Assembly (NCBI GenBank): GCA_009783865.1
Contig: WRCR01000056.1
Location: forward strand, 1 to 13,316
DNA from: Planctomycetaceae bacterium
Lineage (GTDB): Bacteria > Planctomycetota > Planctomycetia > Pirellulales > Thermoguttaceae
Direction: 5' to 3'
Length of the DNA stretch: 13,316 nucleotides
The notes beneath the pieces were generated by a model. It had not been told where the DNA came from and searched no databases. It worked only from the letters and a program-made list of their open reading frames with translations. Below, piece by piece: positions 5,790 through 13,256 of this stretch. Position 1 is the stretch's first letter; each line of letters begins with the position of its first letter. Position numbers and translations under genes: made by a program.

Positions 5790-8700
5790 TCACTCTAACG
5801 CCGGTTGAACAACTTCGCCGTTTCTTTGGGCGGCAAGCGTCTCCAATTCAAACGCGCCGTAAAAGTCAGCATGGTTGTCAAGCCACAGCGCAACCGCTCT
5901 CATCTCCGCCGGTGATAGACGAACCTCATAATGCCCGTCTTTCAACAATTTCCAAAGCGGCGAAGCCGATGCCCCAAACTTGCCCGGAAAAGTCCGTGAA
6001 ATCGTCCACGAATTCCACGCTGCTCCATTGTCCGGCAGCGGATTCATCAACTCCGGAAATTGTTTCTGCCCGACACTCTTGAAAACAAAAACGTACGGAC
6101 GCAAATTGCGGTAGGACTCAAAAAAGTGCCGCGTAAGATTGGTATGTTCCGGTCCTTTTTGTTCGACAACCGTGCCGCGTCCAAGCCGGAATGTTTTGCC
6201 CGCCTCGGCTTCCTTGTTATGACAGTCAACGCAATGTTTATCCCAAATGCCCTGCACCAGCAGCGGGTAGTTGAACGGATTCGAGCCGGGCATCTCCGGC
6301 TTTATCACCGAAGGTTCAGACCGGAACGCAGACGGAAATTGCGTCGGCATTGACGTACTCTGCTGCCGACCTTCATGACAACCGAGACAAGTTAACGTTT
6401 CGCCCGCCTTGACATAAGTTGCGCTTCGCATCGTTTGAACTGCAACACCGTCTTTGTCGAGAATCTGAAAATACACCGGCACATCAACGGGCAATTCAAA
6501 CCGCACGCTGCCGTCTTTTTGTACCGGAACTGTGCCGAGTACTTTCCGCGCACCGGTATCATGTCCGTATCCTATCCAAGGAGTATTAGCGTTGTAAGTC
6601 GTCTTCGGCAGTATTTGCACGACACGCAACTCTTTGATGTCCGCATCTTCCGGCAGCGGACGATTCGTTGTATAAACATTTACCACGCCGACGGTTGCGG
6701 TCTTCGGCAGTATCGGTTTGCCTTCACTGTCTTTCGGCAAATCATTCGGCAATGATTGCCCTTTCGGCAGCCCGACATACGTTTGATTTGGTATGACCGG
6801 CGGTCGTTGACGAACCCGCACTGCTATCGGATTCTGACATGAAATCTCCGGGTCGCGGTAAAGCAGCGTCTTATTGCCGAAAGAATCGAGCAAATAAATT
6901 CCGAAATTATTCTGGTGTCCTTTTCCCATTCCGCTGAATGCATCATAAACGACGAGATAAAAATCCTCTGTGATGGGAAAGGGCTGACCGTAATTCGACG
7001 GGTCTCTATGCGCCGCACTTTCCGCTTCGGGAAAAAGTTGTTCCGGCGTTACCCGTTTCAATGAATTCATCGGGTCAGCACCTTCCTCATCATCCGGTAT
7101 AGTCGGGTCAAGCATAATGACACTGCCGAAATACTGCGTATGATGTCCCTGCGCGGTTCCCAGCAACTTCTGCGAATTCGGTATCGGCTGGAACGAGGTC
7201 TCAAAATGCGGACGCGGAACCCCATTGGCATCAGCGTATTGCCTTTCGGAATAATTTCCTTGAATAGCCCGCGGGTCTCTGCCGTCCGGGAAAGTTATCC
7301 AAGGATGATGCGCCTGATTAAAACCCCGGTCAACATAATCCCAGCGGGTATAGACAATCATTCCGTTGTTGTCAACAACCGGTGCCCATTCATTGGTCTC
7401 ATGCGGACTTAACATCGTGATGTCGCTGCCGTCTTCGTTCATAGAATGCAGTGTATAACTCGGACAAGGTCTGGCGTGACATCTGCCGAAGCCGCCGCGC
7501 CGCTCCGAAATGAAAACAATGCGTCCATTCGGCAGGAAACACGGGTCGATGTCGTTTTTATCTCCGAAAGTCAACTGTTTCAAATCGGTGCCGTCAATGT
7601 TGACGCTGAAAATGTGATAACAGTTGTTTTCCGTCCACTTATATGAATGCCGCGGTTCGGAAGTATCCGTTGCCGCAAAGAGTATCTTCGTACAGTCGTA
7701 TGAAAGTTCCGGTGCCAAATATCCCCATTGCGAATCGAGTTTAGTCCCTTGAAGTACATTTTTCACGGCACGTTTTTCGGGATGGAAAGCGTTTTCAAGA
7801 ACGAACAGTCCGCCGCCTGATACTGCATGAAAACCGAAGAATTGGTCAACCATGTGATTGCCCTGCTTCTCCGGTTCGGGATTGTAATGCCGCTTGATAA
7901 ACAAAACGTTTTGAAAGTTGAGCAGCGGATTCTGCAAAGCGATTTTATCACGCAGTTCAACTAATTTAGCGAAGGATTTTAATCCTTCATCTTTTAGTTC
8001 TTCCAGTTGTCTCGTTTCTTCCTCAAATTTCGGAGCATTGGGCAGTGTTTTGAGATAATTCAGCAATGCTTTGGTTCTCCGCAAGACGACATCAAACGGC
8101 GTTTTATCAGAGGGAAGGAACGCCGATTCCGGTCTCAATGCCTGTGCTGCACGGCGCGGGTCAATGCCTTTTTTCAATTCCTGCTGCAAAGCGGCGTATT
8201 GACAGCCCGCTTCGTCTTCTCTTTCGAAGATGTTTCCGGCATCGTCTCTGATAATGGTTTTCGGATGCATCGTTTTAACGCTTGAAAAACCGTTGTGTTC
8301 AAATTCGACTTTTGCTTCTGCCCAATCGGTGTGGTCATGTGCGTATCCTTCGGGACCGGTGTCAACGGTGAGTTGCATTTGCCGATTGTTAGCGTTAAAC
8401 GGTACTTCGCAAAATTTTGCTTCTTGTCCGCCGGTCATAAATCCGCTGCGCCATACTTCTTTTCCGTCGAGATAGACGAGAAATTCGGCGTGTCCGTTCT
8501 TTCCGACTTCGTCATTGATACCGACCCAAGCGGTGAATTTTCCGTTGGACTGCGGCAGGTTGAAAAGTATTTCTCCCGGTGCGTGATGTCCGACACCGCG
8601 CTCGAACTTTTTACCGCCGATGGAAATCGGATTGCCTTCGACCGACTTGTTTTTCTGCGTATTTTTCCAGCCGCAGGTCGTTTTCGATAAATCGAGGTCG

Positions 8701-8798
8701 CCGATAAATACGGTATCGGCGAAACATTGCGCCGTTAGAAAAACAGCGGGAAAAAGAAAGAAAAACAGGTGTTTCATACTGCTGAAATTGTTGTTCAT
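5790..8798 (-). CDS. Secreted NPCBM-domain / hydrazine synthase alpha-like dihaem protein
   Basis: This encodes 1002 residues. Start 8798 has AGGA eight bases upstream; a second ATG at codon 8 is less well placed. Residues 1-27 are a signal peptide ending QCFA-DT. Residues 28-168 resemble an NPCBM carbohydrate-binding domain (FERGVGHHAPGEILFNLP, FLVYLDGKEVWRSGFM). Residues 169-290 are charged and helical. Residues 297-790 match the HzsA-related propeller: VLFIKRHY, VSGGGLFVLENAF, GRIVFISERRGG at 425-436 and IVYTRWDYVDRG at 481-492. The C-terminal part has two haem c sites, CLGCH at 804-808 and CVDCH at 856-860, as in the two-haem C-terminal domain of hydrazine synthase alpha. No hydrazine synthase beta or gamma gene is adjacent, so anammox chemistry is not implied. 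Such HzsA-like proteins are widespread and uncharacterised in Planctomycetota. A role in electron transfer or oxidation linked to glycans is inferred. Two haems require cytochrome c maturation elsewhere in the genome. Confidence 0.87.
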   Translation of the reverse strand: MNNNFSSMKHLFFFLFPAVFLTAQCFADTVFIGDLDLSKTTCGWKNTQKNKSVEGNPISIGGKKFERGVGHHAPGEILFNLPQSNGKFTAWVGINDEVGKNGHAEFLVYLDGKEVWRSGFMTGGQEAKFCEVPFNANNRQMQLTVDTGPEGYAHDHTDWAEAKVEFEHNGFSSVKTMHPKTIIRDDAGNIFEREDEAGCQYAALQQELKKGIDPRRAAQALRPESAFLPSDKTPFDVVLRRTKALLNYLKTLPNAPKFEEETRQLEELKDEGLKSFAKLVELRDKIALQNPLLNFQNVLFIKRHYNPEPEKQGNHMVDQFFGFHAVSGGGLFVLENAFHPEKRAVKNVLQGTKLDSQWGYLAPELSYDCTKILFAATDTSEPRHSYKWTENNCYHIFSVNIDGTDLKQLTFGDKNDIDPCFLPNGRIVFISERRGGFGRCHARPCPSYTLHSMNEDGSDITMLSPHETNEWAPVVDNNGMIVYTRWDYVDRGFNQAHHPWITFPDGRDPRAIQGNYSERQYADANGVPRPHFETSFQPIPNSQKLLGTAQGHHTQYFGSVIMLDPTIPDDEEGADPMNSLKRVTPEQLFPEAESAAHRDPSNYGQPFPITEDFYLVVYDAFSGMGKGHQNNFGIYLLDSFGNKTLLYRDPEISCQNPIAVRVRQRPPVIPNQTYVGLPKGQSLPNDLPKDSEGKPILPKTATVGVVNVYTTNRPLPEDADIKELRVVQILPKTTYNANTPWIGYGHDTGARKVLGTVPVQKDGSVRFELPVDVPVYFQILDKDGVAVQTMRSATYVKAGETLTCLGCHEGRQQSTSMPTQFPSAFRSEPSVIKPEMPGSNPFNYPLLVQGIWDKHCVDCHNKEAEAGKTFRLGRGTVVEQKGPEHTNLTRHFFESYRNLRPYVFVFKSVGQKQFPELMNPLPDNGAAWNSWTISRTFPGKFGASASPLWKLLKDGHYEVRLSPAEMRAVALWLDNHADFYGAFELETLAAQRNGEVVQPALE

Positions 8799-8820
8799 TG
8801 TGAAAGTCCTGTGAAGATAT

Positions 8821-8846
8821 ACAGAGTAAATTTCATTTTACTCTGT
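8821..8846. promoter_or_regulatory. Perfect 10-bp inverted repeat at the HzsA-like gene start site
   Basis: ACAGAGTAAA (8821-8830), a six-base spacer and TTTACTCTGT (8837-8846) are a perfect inverted repeat. Allowing one mismatch it extends to ATA/TAT outside the arms. It begins two bases downstream of the -10 box and overlaps the expected transcription start, a classic position for a repressor operator. In RNA it could only partly fold, because the start point falls inside one arm. Confidence 0.6.
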
Positions 8847-8848
8847 GT

Positions 8849-8877
8849 ATTTTACACCGGCGGACGGCACTTGGCAA
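8849..8877 (-). promoter_or_regulatory. Promoter of the HzsA-like gene
   Basis: Read on the minus strand: TTGCCA (8877-8872), a 17-base spacer, TAAAAT (8854-8849). The expected start is near 8842, giving a leader of about 44 bases before the ATG at 8798. Confidence 0.65.
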
Positions 8878-8882
8878 GGATA

Positions 8883-8933
8883 AAAAGTGTCTGTTAGCGC
8901 AGCAACTGTATTTCTGAAATACGCCTACGCTAA
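8883..8933 (-). terminator. Two-tier stem-loop and T-run after the DUF4838 gene
   Basis: On the minus strand, TTAGCG/CGCTAA arms (8933-8928 and 8899-8894) enclose a second perfect stem, GTATTT-CAG-AAATAC (8922-8908). TTTTTA follows nine bases after the outer stem. It begins six bases after the DUF4838 stop codon. The interrupted stem and the distance to the T-run make it an imperfect but plausible terminator that separates this gene from the HzsA-like promoter. Confidence 0.45.
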
Positions 8934-8938
8934 TAATT

Positions 8939-10630
8939 TCAATCGAATTTCAATTTGCCGAGTGATGACGGTACATGAAAATCGGGGTCAAACGTCAGCG
9001 AATCCTTGACCGTCAGCCAATTTTCCACTATCTTTCCGTCTTTCTTTGAGAACTCCGCCCGAAACGCACTGAAAAGAATCGTACCGTCATCCTGCATCAT
9101 CTTGTTGAGAAATCCCAGCGGCATTTTGCCTTCTACCGTATAACCATCGGACTGTATCTCCGAATGAATTGCATAACCGGCGGACATATTCCAATCGAAA
9201 TCAAATTGCCGGTAATAACTGCCGGTATAATCCAGCGTTCTGCCTTTCGGGTCCATTTCAAAACTGTAATACTCCTTCAGTTCGGCATCTTTAGCAAACA
9301 TAAATTCAACGCGGTCTTCGTCAATGACATCGTCTTCTTTGGAAAAATTCTCCACAAGGACAATCTCGTCATCCTTTGCCTCGAAAAAGAAGTACAGGAA
9401 TTTGTCATCTTTCAACATTTGCAGTGAAGTCGCCGGTTGAACCGAAGGATTCCACGGATTTACGAAGGTAGTCAGTTTTTCGGCATCATTCCACGCGGAT
9501 TCTTTCCTGACGGCATCAAGCGTTATCAGTCCCGGCGGAATTGTTTTAACCGTGTATAGAACAGGAATTTGCGTTTTCACAGCCGGCAGCGTGAGATTAT
9601 TTAACAACTCACCGTATTCTTTCAAAAATTGTAAGTCGCTGTTGTGATTCTTCAAATAATTGTCGTCAACATACACAGCAAAGGTCGTGAAATTGCGGAT
9701 ACCGAAAGAAGCGTAGGTCTTCAAATCATCTTCGCAGACCGCTTTGTTCCAAGGCAGTTTTACTGCCGGTTTCTTCCAGTTGCTGAAGAGCGAAACATCG
9801 AGCCAGTATTCAAGAACAACCGCTGTCTCGGCAGGAAACACGGTTAAATTGTCTTGCAGATGCCGCAGATAATCCTTGTGATAAACACCGCTTTTTCCTC
9901 TTGTTCCCTTTGCTGATGTATCAGACAGCGGTTTGTCCCAAGTCCGGTGAATGGGTGCGAACTCCAGAAAGATGCCCGGCTCCGGTTTGACCTTTCGCGG
10001 TGCAGACATTGAAGTATGATATGCCAGGTGCGCAAGTTGCGCTTTGGGGTTAAACTTCCGCAACTCTTTGATAATGCGGTTTTCGACTATCAGTGCCTGT
10101 TCGCTTGGCGAATACTTAGAACAGGCGGGACATTCACAAACCGGTGCGCCGTCGTCGAGCCAAAAGTAATAACGGTGATTATCCGGCGGAAGCATTTTTG
10201 CGTAATCAACAGCGTTCTTTACAACAATGCCGAGTGCTTTTTCCGAATGAACGCAGAAATTGTGTTTTTGTACCCGCTCACCGTCTTTCGTCATACGGAA
10301 CATTGACGGGTCTTGCTCGAACAGTTCCCGCGGCAGTAAATCGCTCATTGCATGAAGTTGATGCTCAACTTTGATGCCGTACTTTTTGCAATCAGCAAGG
10401 AATTTTTTACCTTTTTCCGTTTGCACAAAATCGGCAACCTGCTTCGGAAAGATATGTGTTCCGATGGTATTGATACCGTTTTCATGTGCTAACTTTGCCC
10501 AGTCGACGGTTGATAAATCGTTAACGTCCAGAATGACACCGCGCATTGGAATGTCTTCCGCCGAAACGGCAGCGATGTTAAAAACTAACAGAGCGGAAAT
10601 AAACACAATAGAAACATTTTTCATTTTCAT
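8939..10630 (-). CDS. Secreted DUF4838-type protein with C-terminal CBM9-like domain
   Basis: This encodes 563 residues. The start at 10630 has GAGG five bases upstream. Residues 1-24 are a signal peptide ending AVSA-ED. Residues 30-350 look like a TIM-barrel glycoside-hydrolase relative of the DUF4838 kind: GVILDVNDLSTVDWAKLA, then YYFWLDDGAPVCECPAC at 154-170 with D159, D160 and cysteines 165, 167 and 170. This matches the family's 'NDG ... C-x-C-x-x-C' block. LAHLAYHTSMSAP and FLEFAPIHRTWD follow. Residues about 370-563 read as a CBM9-like or DOMON-like beta-sandwich (KFLYFFFEAKDDEI, VEFMFAKDAE, YTVEGKMPLGFL). The alpha-glucuronidase N-terminal domain often found before DUF4838 is absent. 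DUF4838 proteins are presumed glycosidases, but the catalytic activity is not established. Its position upstream of two other exported glycan-binding proteins supports a role in polysaccharide use. Confidence 0.82.
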   Translation of the reverse strand: MKMKNVSIVFISALLVFNIAAVSAEDIPMRGVILDVNDLSTVDWAKLAHENGINTIGTHIFPKQVADFVQTEKGKKFLADCKKYGIKVEHQLHAMSDLLPRELFEQDPSMFRMTKDGERVQKHNFCVHSEKALGIVVKNAVDYAKMLPPDNHRYYFWLDDGAPVCECPACSKYSPSEQALIVENRIIKELRKFNPKAQLAHLAYHTSMSAPRKVKPEPGIFLEFAPIHRTWDKPLSDTSAKGTRGKSGVYHKDYLRHLQDNLTVFPAETAVVLEYWLDVSLFSNWKKPAVKLPWNKAVCEDDLKTYASFGIRNFTTFAVYVDDNYLKNHNSDLQFLKEYGELLNNLTLPAVKTQIPVLYTVKTIPPGLITLDAVRKESAWNDAEKLTTFVNPWNPSVQPATSLQMLKDDKFLYFFFEAKDDEIVLVENFSKEDDVIDEDRVEFMFAKDAELKEYYSFEMDPKGRTLDYTGSYYRQFDFDWNMSAGYAIHSEIQSDGYTVEGKMPLGFLNKMMQDDGTILFSAFRAEFSKKDGKIVENWLTVKDSLTFDPDFHVPSSLGKLKFD

Positions 10631-10686
10631 AATTACCTCGTTTGGTACGAAATTTTGAACAAAACATTTTAACGACCAACGCAGGT

Positions 10687-10717
10687 ATTATACAGGAATC
10701 TACTCGTTTTTGTACAA
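10687..10717 (-). promoter_or_regulatory. Probable promoter of the DUF4838 gene
   Basis: On the minus strand, a perfect TATAAT (10692-10687) is preceded at 19 bases by TTGTAC (10717-10712). The spacer is longer than ideal, but the perfect -10 compensates. It lies in the 109-base gap upstream of the ATG at 10630. Confidence 0.5.
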
Positions 10718-10739
10718 TTCTTCTTTAGTCATTGCAATC

Positions 10740-10955
10740 TTAATCTCCACCTTCCTGTTTTTTACGGCGGATTTCAGCGATTTCCCGTTGAAATGCTTCG
10801 CTCCCTTTCCGAAAATAATCCAGTACTTCTTGCGTACTCATGTTTTCGGTCTCTTTTAGAATTTGCGCCTGACGCTCATCTTTCCATTTCAGGCAGTCGA
10901 AGCCCGGTATCGGCTTAAACGTACTCCAATCAATTCCAACTTTAACTTCAGTCAT
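10740..10955 (-). CDS. Small partner protein of a PIN-domain toxin, antitoxin-like
   Basis: This encodes 71 residues with no signal peptide. The N-terminal part (GIDWSTFKPIPGFDCLKWKDERQ) is followed by charged helices. The pattern FDCLKWKDERQAQI then MSTQEVLDYFRKGSEAF resembles the small proteins of about 70 residues that I recall lying directly downstream of PIN-domain genes in many bacteria ('FDCVKMK..I.. (M)S.EE.LEYFR'). Its start overlaps the end of the upstream PIN fragment by eight bases (ATG at 10955-10953, upstream stop TGA at 10950-10948). No good Shine-Dalgarno is visible, so translation is probably coupled. An antitoxin role is inferred from context only. With the toxin apparently broken, this may be an orphan antitoxin. 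Confidence 0.6.
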   Translation of the reverse strand: MTEVKVGIDWSTFKPIPGFDCLKWKDERQAQILKETENMSTQEVLDYFRKGSEAFQREIAEIRRKKQEGGD

Positions 10956-11220
10956 AAATCACCATACTGGGGGATAAAATGTCTATCATGGAATAACCTA
11001 ACAACACATTGACTGCATTATAGCGGGGAATTCTATTAGCGTTAACGATATGCCGAAAATTCAAACTAACTAAACAATCCGCTTGGTTGACTGTTGCAAT
11101 AGCGTTTTGCCGTATTTTGCCAGCACTGTCAATACTCTCTACCGGAGAAACGGATAAAATTTTCAAAAATTTGTCAGAATTTTTCTGAATATCGACAATT
11201 TCAGCGGATGCCGCAATCAT
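10948..11220 (-). pseudogene. N-terminally truncated PIN-domain toxin remnant (VapC-like)
   Basis: A 90-codon frame begins three bases after the stop of the radical SAM gene. Its second half, DCLVSLNFRHIVNANRIPRYNAVNVLLGY, closely matches the C-terminal signature of a PIN-domain family ('D-x-LVSWNF-HIVN-xx-RI-xx-N-x-VN-x-x-LGY-x-x-I-x-I-x-SP'). PIN proteins of this type usually have about 150 residues and begin with a strand carrying the first catalytic aspartate. Here that half is missing, because the sequence upstream belongs to another gene. The usual D-x-x-H-I-A block before the signature is replaced by KIRQNAIAT, so a second catalytic acid seems lost. I therefore read it as an inactive remnant. 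It may be kept for translational coupling to the downstream small gene. The family match is from memory. Confidence 0.6.
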
Positions 11221-11223
11221 CAG

Positions 11224-12954
11224 TTATCCGAACCGTACATATCCCCAAGTCAATTCGGCATCGTCCGGTATCGTTTCATGAACGGTTTGATTAACATCGA
11301 CACCGGTTTCCGAAATCGCCTGTTCCCAGCAATCACCGCGGTAATAATCCGACCAGCCGTCAAGCACAGCACCGAGTTGCCAAGCCCTTTCAATGGTTTT
11401 GCCAAGACAACGGTCTCCGCGACAAAGCAACGCCTCTAAAATACTCGTTTCCAATGAATGATACTTCAGCGAAATGCCGGTTTTACGAACTCTTTCCACA
11501 AGTTGCCGATGGGCGTTAAGAAAATATCCCTGCGTCTGCATCCCGACACGTTCCCAAGGAGTGTGCGGCTTCGGTACAAAATTGGAAACATTCGCCGTGA
11601 TAACCGGTGCGCGCCCGCGGACTTCCTTGCCGATTTTGCTGACTTCCTTACACAAATCGACAATGCCGCCGATATCTTCCGGGGTCTCTTCCGGCAAGCC
11701 GCAAAGGAAATACATCTTCACGCGGTTAAAGCCGTTTTCAAATGCCGCTTTGCAGCCGTTGTAAAGATTTTCATTTGTAATGTGCTTGCCGATGCGCTGC
11801 CGCATTGAATCAAGTGCTGCCTCCGGTGCGATAGTCAAACCGGAAGTTCTCTCGGTAGTCAGCGTTGACATTACTTTACTCAACAGATGATTAACCCGCA
11901 AACTCGGAATTGAAACCGTTACATTGAGCGGCGTTAAACGCTGCCGCAAGTGTTCCATCATTTCGTCAAACTTCGGAAAATCGCTTGTCGATAGCGAGAG
12001 TAATGAAACCTCGCTGGAACCCGTTGCCAAACATGATTGCTCCGCTATTTCGGCAATGTTTTCGGGAGAACGAAACCGCAACGGACGTTTCTGAACAGTG
12101 CTGATACAGAATTTACATCTGCCGGGACAGCCGCGCATTACTTCAACCGTAACGCGGTCCTGGATACATTCGATGAGCGGAACAATCCGGTTAATCGGCG
12201 GCGGATATTTTTCAATGTCGTCAACGACAGCGGAATGAATCACTGCCGGAACGCCGGACTCAAGCGGTTTCGGCTGTTTTGCTCTGCCGCTGGAATCATA
12301 GTCAACGCAGTACAACTGCGGTACAACAGCGAAATCAAATTGACGGGCGGTTTCCAGCAATGCTTTTTTGCGGTTGGTATGTTTCCGCTTCATCTGAAGC
12401 CAAAAATCGCAGACAGCGAGCAGTGTTTCTTCACCGTCTCCGATGACGAACAAGTCGATAAAATCGCTCATCGGTTCGGGATTAGCAGCGGAAGGTCCAC
12501 CGGCGATGACCAGCGGGTCGTTCATAGTCCGGTCAGAACAGTGCAGCGGAATTTTGCCCAGCGACAACATTGTCAAAACATTCGTGTAAGATAACTCGTA
12601 TTGCAGGGTGAAACCGACAACATCGAATTCGCACAGCGGCGTGAATGTTTCCAAAGAATACAGCGGCAAATTGCGTTTCCGCAAGGCGGCTGTCATATCG
12701 GGATACGGCGTGAAAGCGCGTTCACAAGCCCAGTCCGGCTGTTGATTCATAATGCCGTAGAGCAACTGCAAGCCGTAATGACTCATACCAACGGTATAGA
12801 CATCGGGAAAGCAGAAGCAAAAACGTCCTTTGACGGATTCTTTCGGTTTGACGATACTGCCTAATTCACCGCCGATGTATTGACCGGGCAGATTGATTTC
12901 CGAAAGGAGAAAACGTTCTATTTCGCTGCGTAGATTTTTACTGTGTAGATTCAA
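11224..12954 (-). CDS. B12-binding-type radical SAM protein, TIGR03960 family
   Basis: This encodes 576 residues. The start is TTG at 12954: an in-frame TAA lies a few codons upstream, only TTG (or ATA) is available there, and the first in-frame ATG is codon 57, inside the conserved region. The N-terminal PGQYIGGELGSI is the family's usual opening. Residues 45-180 form a cobalamin-binding-like Rossmann domain (FCFPDVYTVGMSHYGLQLLY; VIAGGPSAANPEP; DLFVIGDGEE). The radical SAM domain has RGCPGRCKFC with iron-sulfur ligands C276, C280 and C283 (C-x3-C-x2-C), then TIAPEAALDSMRQRI and VKMYFLCGLPEET. The family usually lies beside or is fused to a TIGR03936/DUF2344 partner; its biochemical role is not established. 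Here the partner is absent. The end, LTWGYVRFG, stops where I expect 30 or more further residues, so the C-terminus may be truncated. It follows the lipoprotein gene by 18 bases, probably in one operon. Confidence 0.88.
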   Translation of the reverse strand: MNLHSKNLRSEIERFLLSEINLPGQYIGGELGSIVKPKESVKGRFCFCFPDVYTVGMSHYGLQLLYGIMNQQPDWACERAFTPYPDMTAALRKRNLPLYSLETFTPLCEFDVVGFTLQYELSYTNVLTMLSLGKIPLHCSDRTMNDPLVIAGGPSAANPEPMSDFIDLFVIGDGEETLLAVCDFWLQMKRKHTNRKKALLETARQFDFAVVPQLYCVDYDSSGRAKQPKPLESGVPAVIHSAVVDDIEKYPPPINRIVPLIECIQDRVTVEVMRGCPGRCKFCISTVQKRPLRFRSPENIAEIAEQSCLATGSSEVSLLSLSTSDFPKFDEMMEHLRQRLTPLNVTVSIPSLRVNHLLSKVMSTLTTERTSGLTIAPEAALDSMRQRIGKHITNENLYNGCKAAFENGFNRVKMYFLCGLPEETPEDIGGIVDLCKEVSKIGKEVRGRAPVITANVSNFVPKPHTPWERVGMQTQGYFLNAHRQLVERVRKTGISLKYHSLETSILEALLCRGDRCLGKTIERAWQLGAVLDGWSDYYRGDCWEQAISETGVDVNQTVHETIPDDAELTWGYVRFG

Positions 12955-12972
12955 GGTTTGTATTGTATCTCT

Positions 12973-13203
12973 TTAATTATAAAAAGACGGTCTTTCCGCA
13001 GCGAGGAATTGCTCCACCGTTTTCGGAGCATAAGGGTCTTTTTTCGGTTTCTTTTCCTTCGCTTCCCACTTCGGCATTGACGGAAAAGCATATTTGTTCT
13101 TCGTGTTGCCCTTTGTACCTGCACAACCGGTCAACAAAAGAACGCAAATCATTACCGGCAAAAGAATTAGAGCAAACCGGTTCATTGTTTTCCGCATCTC
13201 CAT
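12973..13203 (-). CDS. Small lipoprotein of unknown function
   Basis: This encodes up to 76 residues. A basic N-terminus, a hydrophobic stretch (FALILLPVMICVLLL) and the lipobox LTGC (24-27 from the first Met) predict a lipidated cysteine at residue 27. The mature part is about 50 residues, lysine- and proline-rich (KWEAKEKKPKKDPYAPKTVEQF) and probably disordered, with no recognised domain. Three in-frame ATGs compete: 13203, 13194 and 13185. None has a strong ribosome binding site; GCGGA before the third gives a more typical signal-peptide n-region (MNRF). It lies 18 bases upstream of the radical SAM gene, so co-transcription is likely. It could be an entericidin-like or cell-envelope peptide, but nothing in the sequence decides this. 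Confidence 0.7.
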   Translation of the reverse strand: MEMRKTMNRFALILLPVMICVLLLTGCAGTKGNTKNKYAFPSMPKWEAKEKKPKKDPYAPKTVEQFLAAERPSFYN

Positions 13204-13228
13204 AAATTTTCAGGTGACTCTTTATGTC

Positions 13229-13256
13229 TTTCCAAACCCTCGACATTTGCTATAAT
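13229..13256 (+). promoter_or_regulatory. Extended -10 promoter facing out of the window
   Basis: TGCTATAAT (13248-13256) is a perfect extended -10 on the plus strand. TTTCCA (13229-13234) lies 16 bases upstream as a weak -35. No gene begins in the remaining 60 bases, so any transcript would serve a gene to the right. This gap lies between divergent genes and should also hold the minus-strand promoter of the lipoprotein gene, which I could not identify clearly. Confidence 0.45.

Noticed and set aside
5790..8798. Reading the HzsA-like gene as part of an anammox hydrazine synthase
   Set aside because: No beta or gamma subunit is adjacent, the protein carries an NPCBM-like fusion, and the neighbours look like glycan metabolism.
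10700..10732. 10-codon minus-strand frame (MTKEELYKNE)
   Set aside because: It is too short, overlaps the probable DUF4838 promoter and has no support beyond a start and a stop.
12037..12594. 185-codon plus-strand frame
   Set aside because: It lies wholly opposite the radical SAM gene, which has clear motifs in the other strand; this is a shadow frame.
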